Origin: UMGS1387 sp045540015
Lineage (GTDB): Bacteria > Bacillota > Clostridia > Oscillospirales > CAG-382
Direction of reading: 5' to 3'
NCBI GenBank assembly: GCA_045540015.1
Contig: JAZQGP010000013.1
Location: forward strand, 1 to 64,000
Length of the DNA: 64,000 nt
Under the pieces are notes generated by a model, which worked only from the letters and a program-made list of their open reading frames with translations, did no database searches and was not told the origin of the DNA. This document shows positions 43,684 through 52,274 of this stretch, piece by piece. The position numbers and the translations under genes were made by a program. Position 1 is the stretch's first letter, and each line of letters starts with the position of its first letter.

Positions 43684-44547
43684 TTACGCCTTGCCTACAG
43701 AACCGAAGAGTTCCATCTTTTCCTTAACGGTAGCCTTAATAGCTTCAAAGCCGGGAGCAAGGAGCTTTCTGGGGTCAAAGCCCTTGCCTGTAAGGTCCTT
43801 GCCCTCTTCGATGTACTTTCTTGTAGCTTCAGCAAAAGAAAGCTGGCATTCGGTGTTTACGTTTATCTTGGATACGCCAAGGCTTATAGCCTTCTGAATC
43901 ATGTCAGCAGGAATGCCTGTACCGCCGTGGAGAACAAGAGGCATCTTTCCTACTTCCTTGGAAACTGCATCGAGTGTTTCAAAGGAAAGTCCCTGCCAGT
44001 TTTCGGGATACTTTCCGTGTATATTACCGATACCCGCTGCGAGCATTGTAACGCCGAGGTCTGCAATCATCTTACATTCCTTGGGATCTGCACATTCGCC
44101 CATACCTACAACGCCGTCTTCTTCGCCGCCGATAGAACCAACCTCAGCTTCAAGAGAGATTCCCTTTTCGCCAGTGATTCTTACGAGTTCTTTTGTCTTT
44201 TCAATGTTTTCTTCAATCGGATAGTGAGAACCGTCGAACATTACAGACGAGAATCCTGCTTCAATGCACTTGAGTGCACCTTCGTAAGAGCCGTGGTCAA
44301 GATGGAGAGCTACGGGAACTGTAATCTTAAGCTCCTCAAGCATTCCGTTTACCATGCCTACTACTGTCTTGTAGCCGCACATGTACTTACCTGCACCCTC
44401 GGATACGCCGAGAATAACGGGGCTCTTAAGCTCTTCTGCCGTGAGAAGAATTGCCTTTGTCCATTCAAGATTGTTGATGTTGAACTGACCTACTGCGTAG
44501 TGTCCTTCTCTTGCCTTGGCAAGCATTTCCTTTGCTGATACTAACAT
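43684..44547 (-). CDS. fba: Fructose-bisphosphate aldolase, class II
   Basis: 287 residues. The zinc-dependent aldolase of glycolysis splits fructose 1,6-bisphosphate into two triose phosphates. LHLDHG (81-86) holds the catalytic Asp84 and zinc-binding His85; EAEVGSIGG, GNIHGKYP and LHGGTG hold the rest of the metal and phosphate site. It has no extra domains. Its SD (GGAGG) is 8 bases ahead. The gene for the next enzyme, tpiA, is nearby but in a separate unit. Confidence 0.97.
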   Translation of the reverse strand: MLVSAKEMLAKAREGHYAVGQFNINNLEWTKAILLTAEELKSPVILGVSEGAGKYMCGYKTVVGMVNGMLEELKITVPVALHLDHGSYEGALKCIEAGFSSVMFDGSHYPIEENIEKTKELVRITGEKGISLEAEVGSIGGEEDGVVGMGECADPKECKMIADLGVTMLAAGIGNIHGKYPENWQGLSFETLDAVSKEVGKMPLVLHGGTGIPADMIQKAISLGVSKINVNTECQLSFAEATRKYIEEGKDLTGKGFDPRKLLAPGFEAIKATVKEKMELFGSVGKA

Positions 44548-44582
44548 TTTTTATTCCTCCGTGAAATTATATTTCCGATATT

Positions 44583-44611
44583 ATAATACCCAATATGCGT
44601 GATTAGTTCAA
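44583..44611 (-). promoter_or_regulatory. Promoter of fba
   Basis: Minus strand: TTGAAC (44606-44611), 17-base spacer, TATTAT (44583-44588). Confidence 0.65.
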
Positions 44612-44673
44612 TATGAATTTGTTAAAAAAATTGCAATAAAGCAAACATTTGACATTTTGTGTCACTTTTTGCA

Positions 44674-45672
44674 TCAAAGCAGGATGCAACCATTTTCCGC
44701 AAGAGCTTTTTCCTGTTCTTCGGGCCAGACGGATGCCTGAACCTCGCCAATGTGGATTTTGCGAAGATAATACATGCAAAGTCTCGACTGACCGATACCG
44801 CCGCCTATTGTAAAGGGAAGCTTGTCTTCAAGGATTGCCTTGTGGAACGAAAGGCTTCTTCTGTCATTACAGCCGCTTATTGTAAGCTGTTTGTCAAGCG
44901 AAGCACTGTCAACGCGAACGCCCATACTGCTTATTTCAAGGGCAATGTCAAGAACGGGGTAGTAAAGAAGAATATCGCAGTTCATTTCCCAGTCGTCGTA
45001 ATCGGGACTTCTGCCGTCGTGCTTTTTGCCGGAAGCAAGCACACCTCCTATTTTCATAAGACACACTGCTTTGTGAAGACGGGTAAATTCATTTTCCCTT
45101 TCTTTTGGTGTAAGTGAAGGATACAGGTCTTCAAGTTCCTGAGTGGTGATAAAGGTTATTTCCTCAGGAAGCGGACAGTCCTCGTACGCTTGTCTTAGCT
45201 CAGGATAGCTGTAGGACATGTGCTGTTCTGTGCTCTTGAGAACGCGGTAAATTCTCTTTACCGTCTTCATGAGCGTTTCGAGCGTGCGTTCCTCATGGGT
45301 TATAACTTTTTCCCAGTCCCACTGGTCAACGTAAAGTGAGTGAAGCGCATCGGTCGTTTCGTCGCGGCGGATTGCGTTCATGTCCGTGTAAAGACCCTCA
45401 CCCGGCTCAAAGCCGTATTTTCCGAGAGCATATCGCTTCCATTTTGCAAGCGACTGAACAATCTGTACGTCTTTTCCTGTTTCAAGTATGTCAAACTGCA
45501 CAGGACGTTCTGTGCCGTTGAGAGCATCGTTGAGACCCGATTCGGGAGTTACGAAAAGGGGAGCCGAAACACGCGTGAGATTGAGCGAATTTGCAAGCTC
45601 TCTTTCAAAATAGTCCTTGCAGCTTTTGATTGCGGTCTGTGTACGGCGTATGCCGAGAATTGACTTGTACAT
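44674..45672 (-). CDS. asnA: Aspartate-ammonia ligase (asparagine synthetase A)
   Basis: 332 residues, the full AsnA length. It makes asparagine from aspartate, ammonia and ATP and is built like the class II aspartyl-tRNA synthetase core. YTDMNAIRRDE, SLYVDQWDWEK and the C-terminal GGGIGQSRLCMYYL are diagnostic. Start at 45672 because CGGAGG lies 8 bases ahead; the frame extending to 45717 has none. No T-box leader is visible. Confidence 0.97.
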   Translation of the reverse strand: MYKSILGIRRTQTAIKSCKDYFERELANSLNLTRVSAPLFVTPESGLNDALNGTERPVQFDILETGKDVQIVQSLAKWKRYALGKYGFEPGEGLYTDMNAIRRDETTDALHSLYVDQWDWEKVITHEERTLETLMKTVKRIYRVLKSTEQHMSYSYPELRQAYEDCPLPEEITFITTQELEDLYPSLTPKERENEFTRLHKAVCLMKIGGVLASGKKHDGRSPDYDDWEMNCDILLYYPVLDIALEISSMGVRVDSASLDKQLTISGCNDRRSLSFHKAILEDKLPFTIGGGIGQSRLCMYYLRKIHIGEVQASVWPEEQEKALAENGCILL

Positions 45673-45707
45673 AAGGATTCCTCCGAACCTTAAATTAATT
45701 ACATTAT

Positions 45708-45736
45708 AGTGTACCATATTTTTACGCTATTGTCTA
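45708..45736 (-). promoter_or_regulatory. Possible promoter of asnA
   Basis: Minus strand: TAGACA (45731-45736), 17-base spacer, TACACT (45708-45713). A TATAAT three bases further on is an alternative -10. Confidence 0.4.
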
Positions 45737-45810
45737 TACAGTATTTTGTAAAAGAATAAGCAATTTTTTGTACTTTTGTTGTTATATATGCGTAAAAGTT
45801 TATATTTGTA

Positions 45811-45839
45811 TTGACACACGGGCAAAAAAAAGCTAAAAT
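45811..45839 (+). promoter_or_regulatory. Promoter of birA
   Basis: TTGACA (45811-45816), 17-base spacer, TAAAAT (45834-45839). Confidence 0.7.
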
Positions 45840-45896
45840 ATATAATGATACAGAAGGCTTTTGACTGTGTCCAAAAAAGAACAGGGAGGCGTAAAA

Positions 45897-46682
45897 GTGG
45901 AACACCGCGGACTTTTCTCAAATCTTGAAACAAAGGTGTACGGCAGAAGTGCTGCCTTTCTTTCCGGAATTGATTCGACAAATAATTATATAAAGCGGCT
46001 TGAGCAATATTTGCCCGACGGTTTTCTCGCTGTTGCCGAAAAACAGGAAAACGGCAGAGGCAGAAGCGGTAAGAGCTTTTATTCACCTGTCGGTCACGGT
46101 CTTTATATGAGTATGCTTTTAAAGGATGAAAAAGCTGTTTCTGACAACCTTGCAACGGTGAAAGCATGTCTTGCAGTCTGCAGGGCGATTGACCGTATAA
46201 CGGGAACGGATAAGCAAAACGGCGTTGGTATAAAATGGGTAAATGACATATATTACGGCGGCAAAAAGCTTTGCGGAATACTGTGCGAAAGAGCGCAGGG
46301 TTATGACGGCAAAGCGTATGTTGTTATCGGAATAGGAGTCAACCTGTTTTTTGACAGAGGAGAAGCCCCGAAGGATATCCGCGATATCGCAGGCTCTGTT
46401 TTTGACATTTCGGGCGTTGAATATGATGCGCTTACTCTTTGTGCCGAAATAACAAATGAGCTTGAAAAGCTTTTTGTGCAGGATGTAGAAACAACGAATA
46501 TTCTTTCTGAATACAAGGGCAGAAGCATTATTCTCGGACATGAAATTTCCGTAATGCAGGGTGATGAAGTAAAACGTGCTGCGGCGCTTGATATCTGCGA
46601 GGACGGCTCGCTTCTCGTGCGTTACGAGGACGGCTTTACGGCAAAGCTGTGCGGCGGAGAAGTGAGTATCAGACAACGATGA
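45897..46682 (+). CDS. birA: Biotin-[acetyl-CoA-carboxylase] ligase
   Basis: 261 residues. Catalytic and C-terminal domains only: there is no N-terminal helix-turn-helix, so it attaches biotin to carrier proteins but should not repress biotin genes. IDSTNNYIK, the biotinyl-AMP loop GRGRSGKSFYSP, IKWVNDIYY and GIGVNL are present. The GTG at 45897 has GGGAGG 8 bases ahead; the frame could run to a TTG at 45861, which has no SD. Confidence 0.93.
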   Translation: MEHRGLFSNLETKVYGRSAAFLSGIDSTNNYIKRLEQYLPDGFLAVAEKQENGRGRSGKSFYSPVGHGLYMSMLLKDEKAVSDNLATVKACLAVCRAIDRITGTDKQNGVGIKWVNDIYYGGKKLCGILCERAQGYDGKAYVVIGIGVNLFFDRGEAPKDIRDIAGSVFDISGVEYDALTLCAEITNELEKLFVQDVETTNILSEYKGRSIILGHEISVMQGDEVKRAAALDICEDGSLLVRYEDGFTAKLCGGEVSIRQR

Positions 46683-46754
46683 GCTTGATGTATAATTAAG
46701 AGGGATGTTAAATCAAGTTGCTTAGATTTATACTATCTCGGTTAGAGATGTGTT

Positions 46755-46787
46755 GTGAAATTGAAGTCGTTTAGACTTCAATTTCAC
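46755..46787. terminator. Perfect 14-bp hairpin after birA
   Basis: GTGAAATTGAAGTC and GACTTCAATTTCAC pair exactly around GTTTA. T-richness after it is limited (TATTAAAACTTTTT), so it may be a terminator or a mobile-repeat remnant. Confidence 0.6.
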
Positions 46788-46870
46788 CTATTAAAACTTT
46801 TTGCCAAGCTTTTTCAAAAAGCGGATTTGTAAATTTTTTGAAATGCAAGAGTTTTTTCTCATATTATCTA

Positions 46871-46899
46871 TTGCTTTGGTGAAGAGTATGTGATATAAT
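46871..46899 (+). promoter_or_regulatory. Sigma-A promoter of pgk
   Basis: TTGCTT (46871-46876), 17-base spacer, TATAAT (46894-46899), 51 bases before the ATG. Confidence 0.7.
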
Positions 46900-46950
46900 C
46901 ACTCAGTAAAGTCTTTGTTAAAAATTTGATTATATAAGAGGTGCAAGAAA

Positions 46951-48249
46951 ATGTTAAACAAAAAGACAGTAGAAGACATCGAAGTCAAAGGCAAGAGAGT
47001 TCTTGTCCGTTGCGACTTCAACGTGCCGCTAAAGGACGGCGTTATCACAAGTGACAAGAGAATTGTAAGTGCAATTCCCACAATCAAGTATCTTCTTGAA
47101 AACGGTGCAAAGGTAATTCTTACCTCTCACATGGGTAAGCCCCACGCAATTTTCACAGAAGGCTTCGGTCTTGACAAGAAGGAAAAGAAGAAGGTTGAGG
47201 CTCTTCCCGAAGCAGAGCAGGCAGCAGCAAAGGCTGAGCTTCTTGAAGCTGCAAAGAAGAACGACCCTGTAAAGTTCACTCTTAAGCCTGTTGCAGACAG
47301 ACTCAACGAGCTTCTCGGCGGTAAGGTTACTTTCGCAAAGGATATCGTTGGTGAAGACGCAAAGGCAAAGATTGCGGCTCTCAAGGAAGGCGAAGCTGTT
47401 CTTCTTGAAAACGTTCGTTTTGATGCAAGAGAAACAAAGAATGAAGAGTCCTTCTCCAAGGAACTCGCTTCTCTCTGCGATTGCTATGTAAACGACGCAT
47501 TCGGTTCTGCTCACAGAGCACACTGCTCCACAGCAGGCGTTACTGCATTTGTTAAGGATGCTGCATGCGGCTACCTTATCCAGAAGGAACTTGAGGTTAT
47601 GGGCGGAGCTCTTGCAAATCCCGTACGTCCTTTCGTTGCAATCCTCGGTGGTGCTAAGGTTTCCGACAAAATCGGCGTTATTGAAAACCTTATTGACAAG
47701 GTTGATACACTTATCATCGGCGGCGGTATGGCATATACCTTTATGCGTGCTCTCGGCAACACAATTGGTACTTCTCTTTGCGAAGAAGATAAGCTTGAGC
47801 TTGCTATCGAGCTTATGGAAAAGGCAAGAGCAAAGGGTGTAAACTTCCTTCTCCCTGTTGACAATATGATAGGAAGAGAATACAAGGAAGACACAGAGTG
47901 CATGAGAATTTATTCCGACGCTATTCCGGATGGCTGGATGGGCCTTGACATTGGACCTACAACAATTGAGCTGTTCTCCAAGACTCTCAAGGGTGCAGGC
48001 ACTGTTGTATGGAACGGACCTATGGGCGTTTCCGAATGGAAGAACTTTGCAAACGGTACTGAAAATGTTGCAAAGGCAGTTGCTGAAAGCGGTGCAATTT
48101 CCATCATCGGTGGCGGTGACTCTGCAGCAGCAGTTGAAAAGCTCGGCTATGCGGACAAGATGACACACATCTCCACAGGCGGCGGTGCATCCCTTGAATT
48201 CCTTGAAGGCAAGGAGCTTCCCGGTATCGCAGCTCTTAACGATAAGTAA
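46951..48249 (+). CDS. pgk: Phosphoglycerate kinase
   Basis: 432 residues, against about 395 usual. It makes ATP from 1,3-bisphosphoglycerate. VLVRCDFNVPLKDG, LTSHMGKP, the NDAFGSAHRAH stretch, GGAKVSDKI and the C-terminal GGGDSAAA are in place. The extra length is mostly a charged insert (about 68-105, rich in Lys, Glu and Ala) after the HMGKP motif. SD GAGG lies ahead. tpiA follows. Confidence 0.97.
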   Translation: MLNKKTVEDIEVKGKRVLVRCDFNVPLKDGVITSDKRIVSAIPTIKYLLENGAKVILTSHMGKPHAIFTEGFGLDKKEKKKVEALPEAEQAAAKAELLEAAKKNDPVKFTLKPVADRLNELLGGKVTFAKDIVGEDAKAKIAALKEGEAVLLENVRFDARETKNEESFSKELASLCDCYVNDAFGSAHRAHCSTAGVTAFVKDAACGYLIQKELEVMGGALANPVRPFVAILGGAKVSDKIGVIENLIDKVDTLIIGGGMAYTFMRALGNTIGTSLCEEDKLELAIELMEKARAKGVNFLLPVDNMIGREYKEDTECMRIYSDAIPDGWMGLDIGPTTIELFSKTLKGAGTVVWNGPMGVSEWKNFANGTENVAKAVAESGAISIIGGGDSAAAVEKLGYADKMTHISTGGGASLEFLEGKELPGIAALNDK

Positions 48250-48273
48250 TTATCGGATTTAACCAATAAAACA

Positions 48274-48297
48274 CGGGCAAAGTTTTCGCTTTGCCCG
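48274..48297 (+). other. Hairpin between pgk and tpiA
   Basis: CGGGCAAAG and CTTTGCCCG pair over 9 bp around TTTTCG. No T-run follows, so it is more likely an RNA-stability or attenuating hairpin inside a pgk-tpiA transcript than a full terminator. Confidence 0.55.
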
Positions 48298-48327
48298 AAA
48301 TTACTTTAATAAAACGAGGTATTTAAA

Positions 48328-49083
48328 ATGAGAAGAATAGTTATCGCAGGTAACTGGAAAATGAACAAGACCCCTTCAGAAACAAAGGCTTTTCTTGAAA
48401 GCTTAAAGCCTGTAGTTGCAGGAAAAGACAACTGTGACATCGTTTGCTGTGTTCCCGCAACAAACCTTTGCACAGCGGTTGAGGCTGCAAAGGGTTCAAA
48501 CATCAAAATCGGTGCTCAGAACGTACATTTTGCAAAGAGCGGTGCATACACAGGAGAAATCAGTGCTGATATGCTCTGCGACCTTGGCGTAGAATACGTT
48601 ATCATCGGTCACTCCGAAAGAAGACAGTATTTTGCTGAAACAGACGAAACCGTTAATGCAAGAGTTAAGGCTGCTCTTGAGGCAGGACTTAAGGTTATTC
48701 TTTGTGTTGGCGAGCTTGAAAAGGAAAGAGAGCAGGGAATTACAAACGAAATTCTCGGCAAGCAGACAAAGGTTGACCTTCTCGATGTTACTGCCGAGCA
48801 GATGAAGAATGTTATCATTGCATACGAGCCTGTATGGGCAATCGGCACAGGCAAGACTGCTACAAACGAACAGGCAGACGAAGCTTGCGGCGTTGTAAGA
48901 AGTGTTGTTGCCGAGCTTTACGGCAAAAACGTTGCTGACGAAACTATCGTTCAGTACGGCGGAAGCATGAACGCAAAGAACTGTGCAGACCTTCTCAAGT
49001 GTGAGAACGTTGACGGCGGTCTTATCGGCGGTGCTTCTCTCAAGACCGAAGACTTCGGCATCATTGTAGACGCAGCCCAGTAA
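48328..49083 (+). CDS. tpiA: Triosephosphate isomerase
   Basis: 251 residues. It interconverts the two triose phosphates. The active site is complete: Lys11 in GNWKMNK, His95 in IIGHSERR and Glu167 in AYEPVWAIGTG, plus the YGGS phosphate grip. It lies 78 bases after pgk and probably shares its promoter. The region after it is repeat-rich. Confidence 0.98.
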   Translation: MRRIVIAGNWKMNKTPSETKAFLESLKPVVAGKDNCDIVCCVPATNLCTAVEAAKGSNIKIGAQNVHFAKSGAYTGEISADMLCDLGVEYVIIGHSERRQYFAETDETVNARVKAALEAGLKVILCVGELEKEREQGITNEILGKQTKVDLLDVTAEQMKNVIIAYEPVWAIGTGKTATNEQADEACGVVRSVVAELYGKNVADETIVQYGGSMNAKNCADLLKCENVDGGLIGGASLKTEDFGIIVDAAQ

Positions 49084-49399
49084 CCTACTTTCTTGAAAGA
49101 AAGTAGGCAAAGAACTTTTCCTTGGTCAAATCGAAATTCAAGGAACTTCGATTTGACAATTCGCCACATTGGTATTTAAATATAAAAGGAAAGTAAACAT
49201 AAGTCTATTAAATCGAGGTTTAAACAACCTCGATTTTACGTTTCGTCTTATTAGCGTATAGGCTTATAAACAACTTCGGTTTTACGAAAACACATATTAT
49301 ATAAATGTAGGGGCGACCCTATGTGGTCGCCCGCAAAACTGTTAAAGAAAAGGAACCTTGAAAAAATTCAGGGTTCTTTTTTGTATGTCTATGTATTTG
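49084..49399. repeat. Palindrome-rich repeat island after tpiA
   Basis: 316 bases without a credible ORF hold five hairpins in a row: CCTACTTTCT/AGAAAGTAGG (49084-49107), GTCAAATCGAA/TTCGATTTGAC (49125-49157), AAATCGAGGTT/AACCTCGATTT (49210-49236), GGGCGACC/GGTCGCCC (49311-49332) and a terminator (49353-49382). Between the third and fourth a partial copy (AACAACTTCGGTTTTAC, 49269 on) resembles the right arm of the third. This mosaic of short palindromes looks like nested REP or MITE-type elements, not one structured RNA. Confidence 0.7.
49353..49382 (+). terminator. Terminator at the end of the repeat island
   Basis: GAACCTTGAA and TTCAGGGTTC pair over 10 positions (one G-U) and are followed by TTTTTTG. 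It can end transcription from tpiA. Confidence 0.8.
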
Positions 49400-49927
49400 T
49401 TATTGATTGATATATTCCACAAGCTTATTTATTGACTCTCTGTCGGAAAAATCACCGTCAGCATCGCAAAGTTCGACGAGAAGCTTTTCCATGTCGGAGG
49501 GATTTTCCTTTGCGGACATGATTTTCTTGAGCGCCTTGAGTGCGGTTCTGTGCGGCAAGGTAAGCTCGTCAAGTACCATTTTTCCGAGGAAATTAAAGAT
49601 TTTAACGTTTTCGGGAACACCGTTTTTGAAATTTTTCTCCAGTACTTCACCGTCATAGTAGGCTCTGACGTCTATGGGCGTAATGCCTGTGGTGAATACA
49701 ACTATTTTTTTGTCAGCAAGCTTATGTATGTTCTTTGTAATAAGAGAAACGCCGTTTATAATTTCAGCGTACAGTCCGCCGCCGTAGACAATTGTGTCAT
49801 ATTGCATAAGCGTGTCGGGTTTTATGTTTTTTGCTTCAACGGCACTGCAGCCGAGTTCTTCGGCTATCCACTTTGCATACTGCCTTGTAGAGCCGTATTT
49901 TGATTTGTAGATTACTATTGTGTTCAT
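49400..49927 (-). CDS. Flavodoxin domain protein
   Basis: 175 residues. The FMN-binding start (TIVIYKSKYGSTRQYAKWI) and the YDTIVYGGGLYA strand-loop mark a flavodoxin fold of the longer type seen in HemG-like oxidase and flavodoxin_5 proteins. It is probably a redox carrier or oxidoreductase; the partner is unknown. ATG at 49927 has AGAGGT ahead; the frame to 49978 is longer but lacks an SD. The C-terminal helix region is charged. It lies after the ICMT-like gene, with a 114-base gap. Confidence 0.85.
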   Translation of the reverse strand: MNTIVIYKSKYGSTRQYAKWIAEELGCSAVEAKNIKPDTLMQYDTIVYGGGLYAEIINGVSLITKNIHKLADKKIVVFTTGITPIDVRAYYDGEVLEKNFKNGVPENVKIFNFLGKMVLDELTLPHRTALKALKKIMSAKENPSDMEKLLVELCDADGDFSDRESINKLVEYINQ

Positions 49928-50041
49928 ATGTATACCTCTGCTGTTATTATTTGAAAATGGTTTGTCGGATGTTTTCAATCCAATCGATTATATGCACACA
50001 GCGATAGAAAAAACACTTTTCACTGTTTATATGCCGGAATT

Positions 50042-50713
50042 TCACCATATGAAAGGTATTAGACGATACTTTACTTTTTGTTTATACTCACGGTAACCTG
50101 AGAGCTCTTTTTCAAGAAGAGCCTCTTCGTTTTTTATTCGTTTGCAGATTATAAAGGGATACAGAAGAAAGATTAGAAAAGCATAAACTGATCCAAGAAC
50201 AAGAGGCATCGACAAAAACAGCAGCAATGTGGCACTATACATAGGGTGTCTTACAATTCCGTACAGCTTTGTGTCGATAACTTTTTGGTTTTCCTGAACC
50301 TCGACGGTTCGGCTTAGATATGTATTCTCTCTCAGCACCTCAGCATAAAGAATATATGCTATAATAAACACCGCTACAGCAGCAATTACAACAAATCTCG
50401 GCAAAATGTACCATTGAAAACGAAATCCAAGCCCTGCAACGATGAATCCGAGAGAAAACATAAGACCGCTCAATGTTACAACAAGACGCTGTTCTTTTTG
50501 GCTTTCTTTAGCGCTGAGACGTTTTTTTAATAATTCGGGGTTTTTAAACATCATAACAATGCCCGCTATAAACATTGGAATGAATAATATTCCCATAAGC
50601 AACTTGCCGTAAGAAAACGAAAAAGTACCTGCTGGGAAAAATATCAAAATTCCGGTCAAAAGAACGCCTGATAAAAATTTGGTAATTGCTTGAATGAGTA
50701 ATTTTGCAGTCAT
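50042..50713 (-). CDS. Isoprenylcysteine methyltransferase-like membrane protein
   Basis: 223 residues with about five membrane helices. The C-terminal half carries the ICMT/PEMT SAM-site pattern YGIVRHPMYSATLL and, near the end, NEEALLEKELSGYREY. The family methylates small molecules or lipids in bacteria; substrate unknown here. Start at 50713 is backed by AGGAG 9 bases ahead; the frame to 50746 is longer without support. Confidence 0.85.
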   Translation of the reverse strand: MTAKLLIQAITKFLSGVLLTGILIFFPAGTFSFSYGKLLMGILFIPMFIAGIVMMFKNPELLKKRLSAKESQKEQRLVVTLSGLMFSLGFIVAGLGFRFQWYILPRFVVIAAVAVFIIAYILYAEVLRENTYLSRTVEVQENQKVIDTKLYGIVRHPMYSATLLLFLSMPLVLGSVYAFLIFLLYPFIICKRIKNEEALLEKELSGYREYKQKVKYRLIPFIW

Positions 50714-50871
50714 GGCAATTCTCCTGAAAATTGTGTTTTTTGGCAAGATTTATCATGGCTATTGGTTGAGAACAACCTCTTATGTTATCACGAATCTCAG
50801 CTATTTCAAGTGTGAGTTCGTAGTGACGCAGACATATCGCACATCACCGGCGTATACAACATTAAATTCCG

Positions 50872-52251
50872 TCAAGGATTAGTATATCTGCAAAGCTTCA
50901 CGACAACTTCGCAATGCCCCGTTCTTGCAAACATATCAACTCCGCATGCTTTTGCTGCCTTATATCCGCACTGTTCAAACCTTGCAAGATCACGTGCAAG
51001 CGTTGCAGGGTCACAGGAAATATAGACAATACGCTTTGCACCGAAAGATGCAATTTTTTCGACAGTACCGTCGCAGCCTTTTCTCGGCGGGTCAACGGTT
51101 ATAACATCAGGCTTGAGGATTTTTACGCGTTCATCGTCAAGGGCGTTTTGTGCATCGGCACAGATAAACTCTGCATCAATGTTGTTGATTCCTGCGTTGT
51201 ACGCCGCATCCTTTACGGCTTCCGGTGTTATTTCAACGCCAAACAGCTTGTTGTCTGTGTTTGCAATGCAAATGCCGACACTGCCTGTTCCGCAGTATAA
51301 GTCGAGCAGTATTTCTCCGCTTTCAAGGGCAGCATATTCCTTCGCTTTACTGTAAAGCTCGCATGCACCCGGTCTGTTTACTTGCCAGAATGATGCCGGT
51401 GCTATACGGAACCGCTTTTCGCAGAGCGTATCGTAAATGTATCCGTCGCCGAAAATTGTCCTCCACTCTTTGCCGAGAACGGCATTTGATGCTTTCGTAT
51501 TTGTGTTAATGAGAATTGTGGCAACTTCGGGATGTTTTTCGTTTATGAAGGAAACAAATTCGCTCTCAAGCTTTTCGGATACAAGAGCTTTGCCGTTGAG
51601 AATAAGAGTGAGGGCTGTTTGATCGAATTCCTCGCCTGTTCTGAGATAAATGCTTCTGACGAGTCCCTTTTCTGTTTGTTCATCATATGCAGAAACATTA
51701 TTTTTCTGCAGAAATCCTATTATGCTGTCGCGTATCGGAATAAATTTCGGATTTCCGATAAGGCAAGTGTCGTGTTCTACAATGCGGTGAGACATTCTTG
51801 CATAGAATCCGGTTATAATATTTCCCTTGCCGTCAGCTCCGACAGGATAGATAGCCTTATTGCGGTAATGCTTTTCATTTGGAGACGGTATAAATTCGGA
51901 AAGCACAAGGTCTAGTTTGCCCAAGTGTAAAAACGCTTCGTTGATTGCGTTTTGCTTATATGTGCACTCGCTTTCGTAGGTGATGTGCTGAAACACGCAG
52001 CCTCCGCATTTATGGGAAAAAGGACAGCCGTCCTCGTATCTGTCGACAGACGGCTGCAATATCTCCAATGTTTTGGCTACGGCATAGTTTTTTGTAACTT
52101 TAATTATGAGTGCCGAAACAGTTTCATTCGCCGCAGCGCCTACAACGAAAACTACAAATCCGTCGTCCGTTTTTGACAACGCGTTTCCGTTTTGTAAAAG
52201 CTCTGTGGTGCGAAGCGTTACGACATCATTCTTTTTCAAAGCCGTATTCAT
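50872..52251 (-). CDS. 23S rRNA (uracil-5-)-methyltransferase, RumA/RlmD type
   Basis: 459 residues. It has a TRAM domain (about 1-65), an iron-sulfur cluster site (Cys76, Cys82, Cys85 in CPFSHKCGGC, a fourth Cys near 160), a SAM domain (LYCGTGSVGICIA) and the catalytic YISCDPATLARDL. VDPPRKGCDG completes the site. It makes 5-methyluridine in 23S rRNA; whether RlmD- or RlmCD-type positions are modified cannot be told. It starts 23 bases after the stop of the foldase gene, so the two are probably co-transcribed. Confidence 0.9.
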   Translation of the reverse strand: MNTALKKNDVVTLRTTELLQNGNALSKTDDGFVVFVVGAAANETVSALIIKVTKNYAVAKTLEILQPSVDRYEDGCPFSHKCGGCVFQHITYESECTYKQNAINEAFLHLGKLDLVLSEFIPSPNEKHYRNKAIYPVGADGKGNIITGFYARMSHRIVEHDTCLIGNPKFIPIRDSIIGFLQKNNVSAYDEQTEKGLVRSIYLRTGEEFDQTALTLILNGKALVSEKLESEFVSFINEKHPEVATILINTNTKASNAVLGKEWRTIFGDGYIYDTLCEKRFRIAPASFWQVNRPGACELYSKAKEYAALESGEILLDLYCGTGSVGICIANTDNKLFGVEITPEAVKDAAYNAGINNIDAEFICADAQNALDDERVKILKPDVITVDPPRKGCDGTVEKIASFGAKRIVYISCDPATLARDLARFEQCGYKAAKACGVDMFARTGHCEVVVKLCRYTNP

Positions 52252-52274
52252 ATTTATCCTTTTTGATGCGGATT

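Noticed and set aside
47029..48168. A 379-codon leftward frame antisense to pgk
   Set aside because: It is the reverse-strand shadow of a strongly conserved gene: Cys-rich, without an SD or domain.
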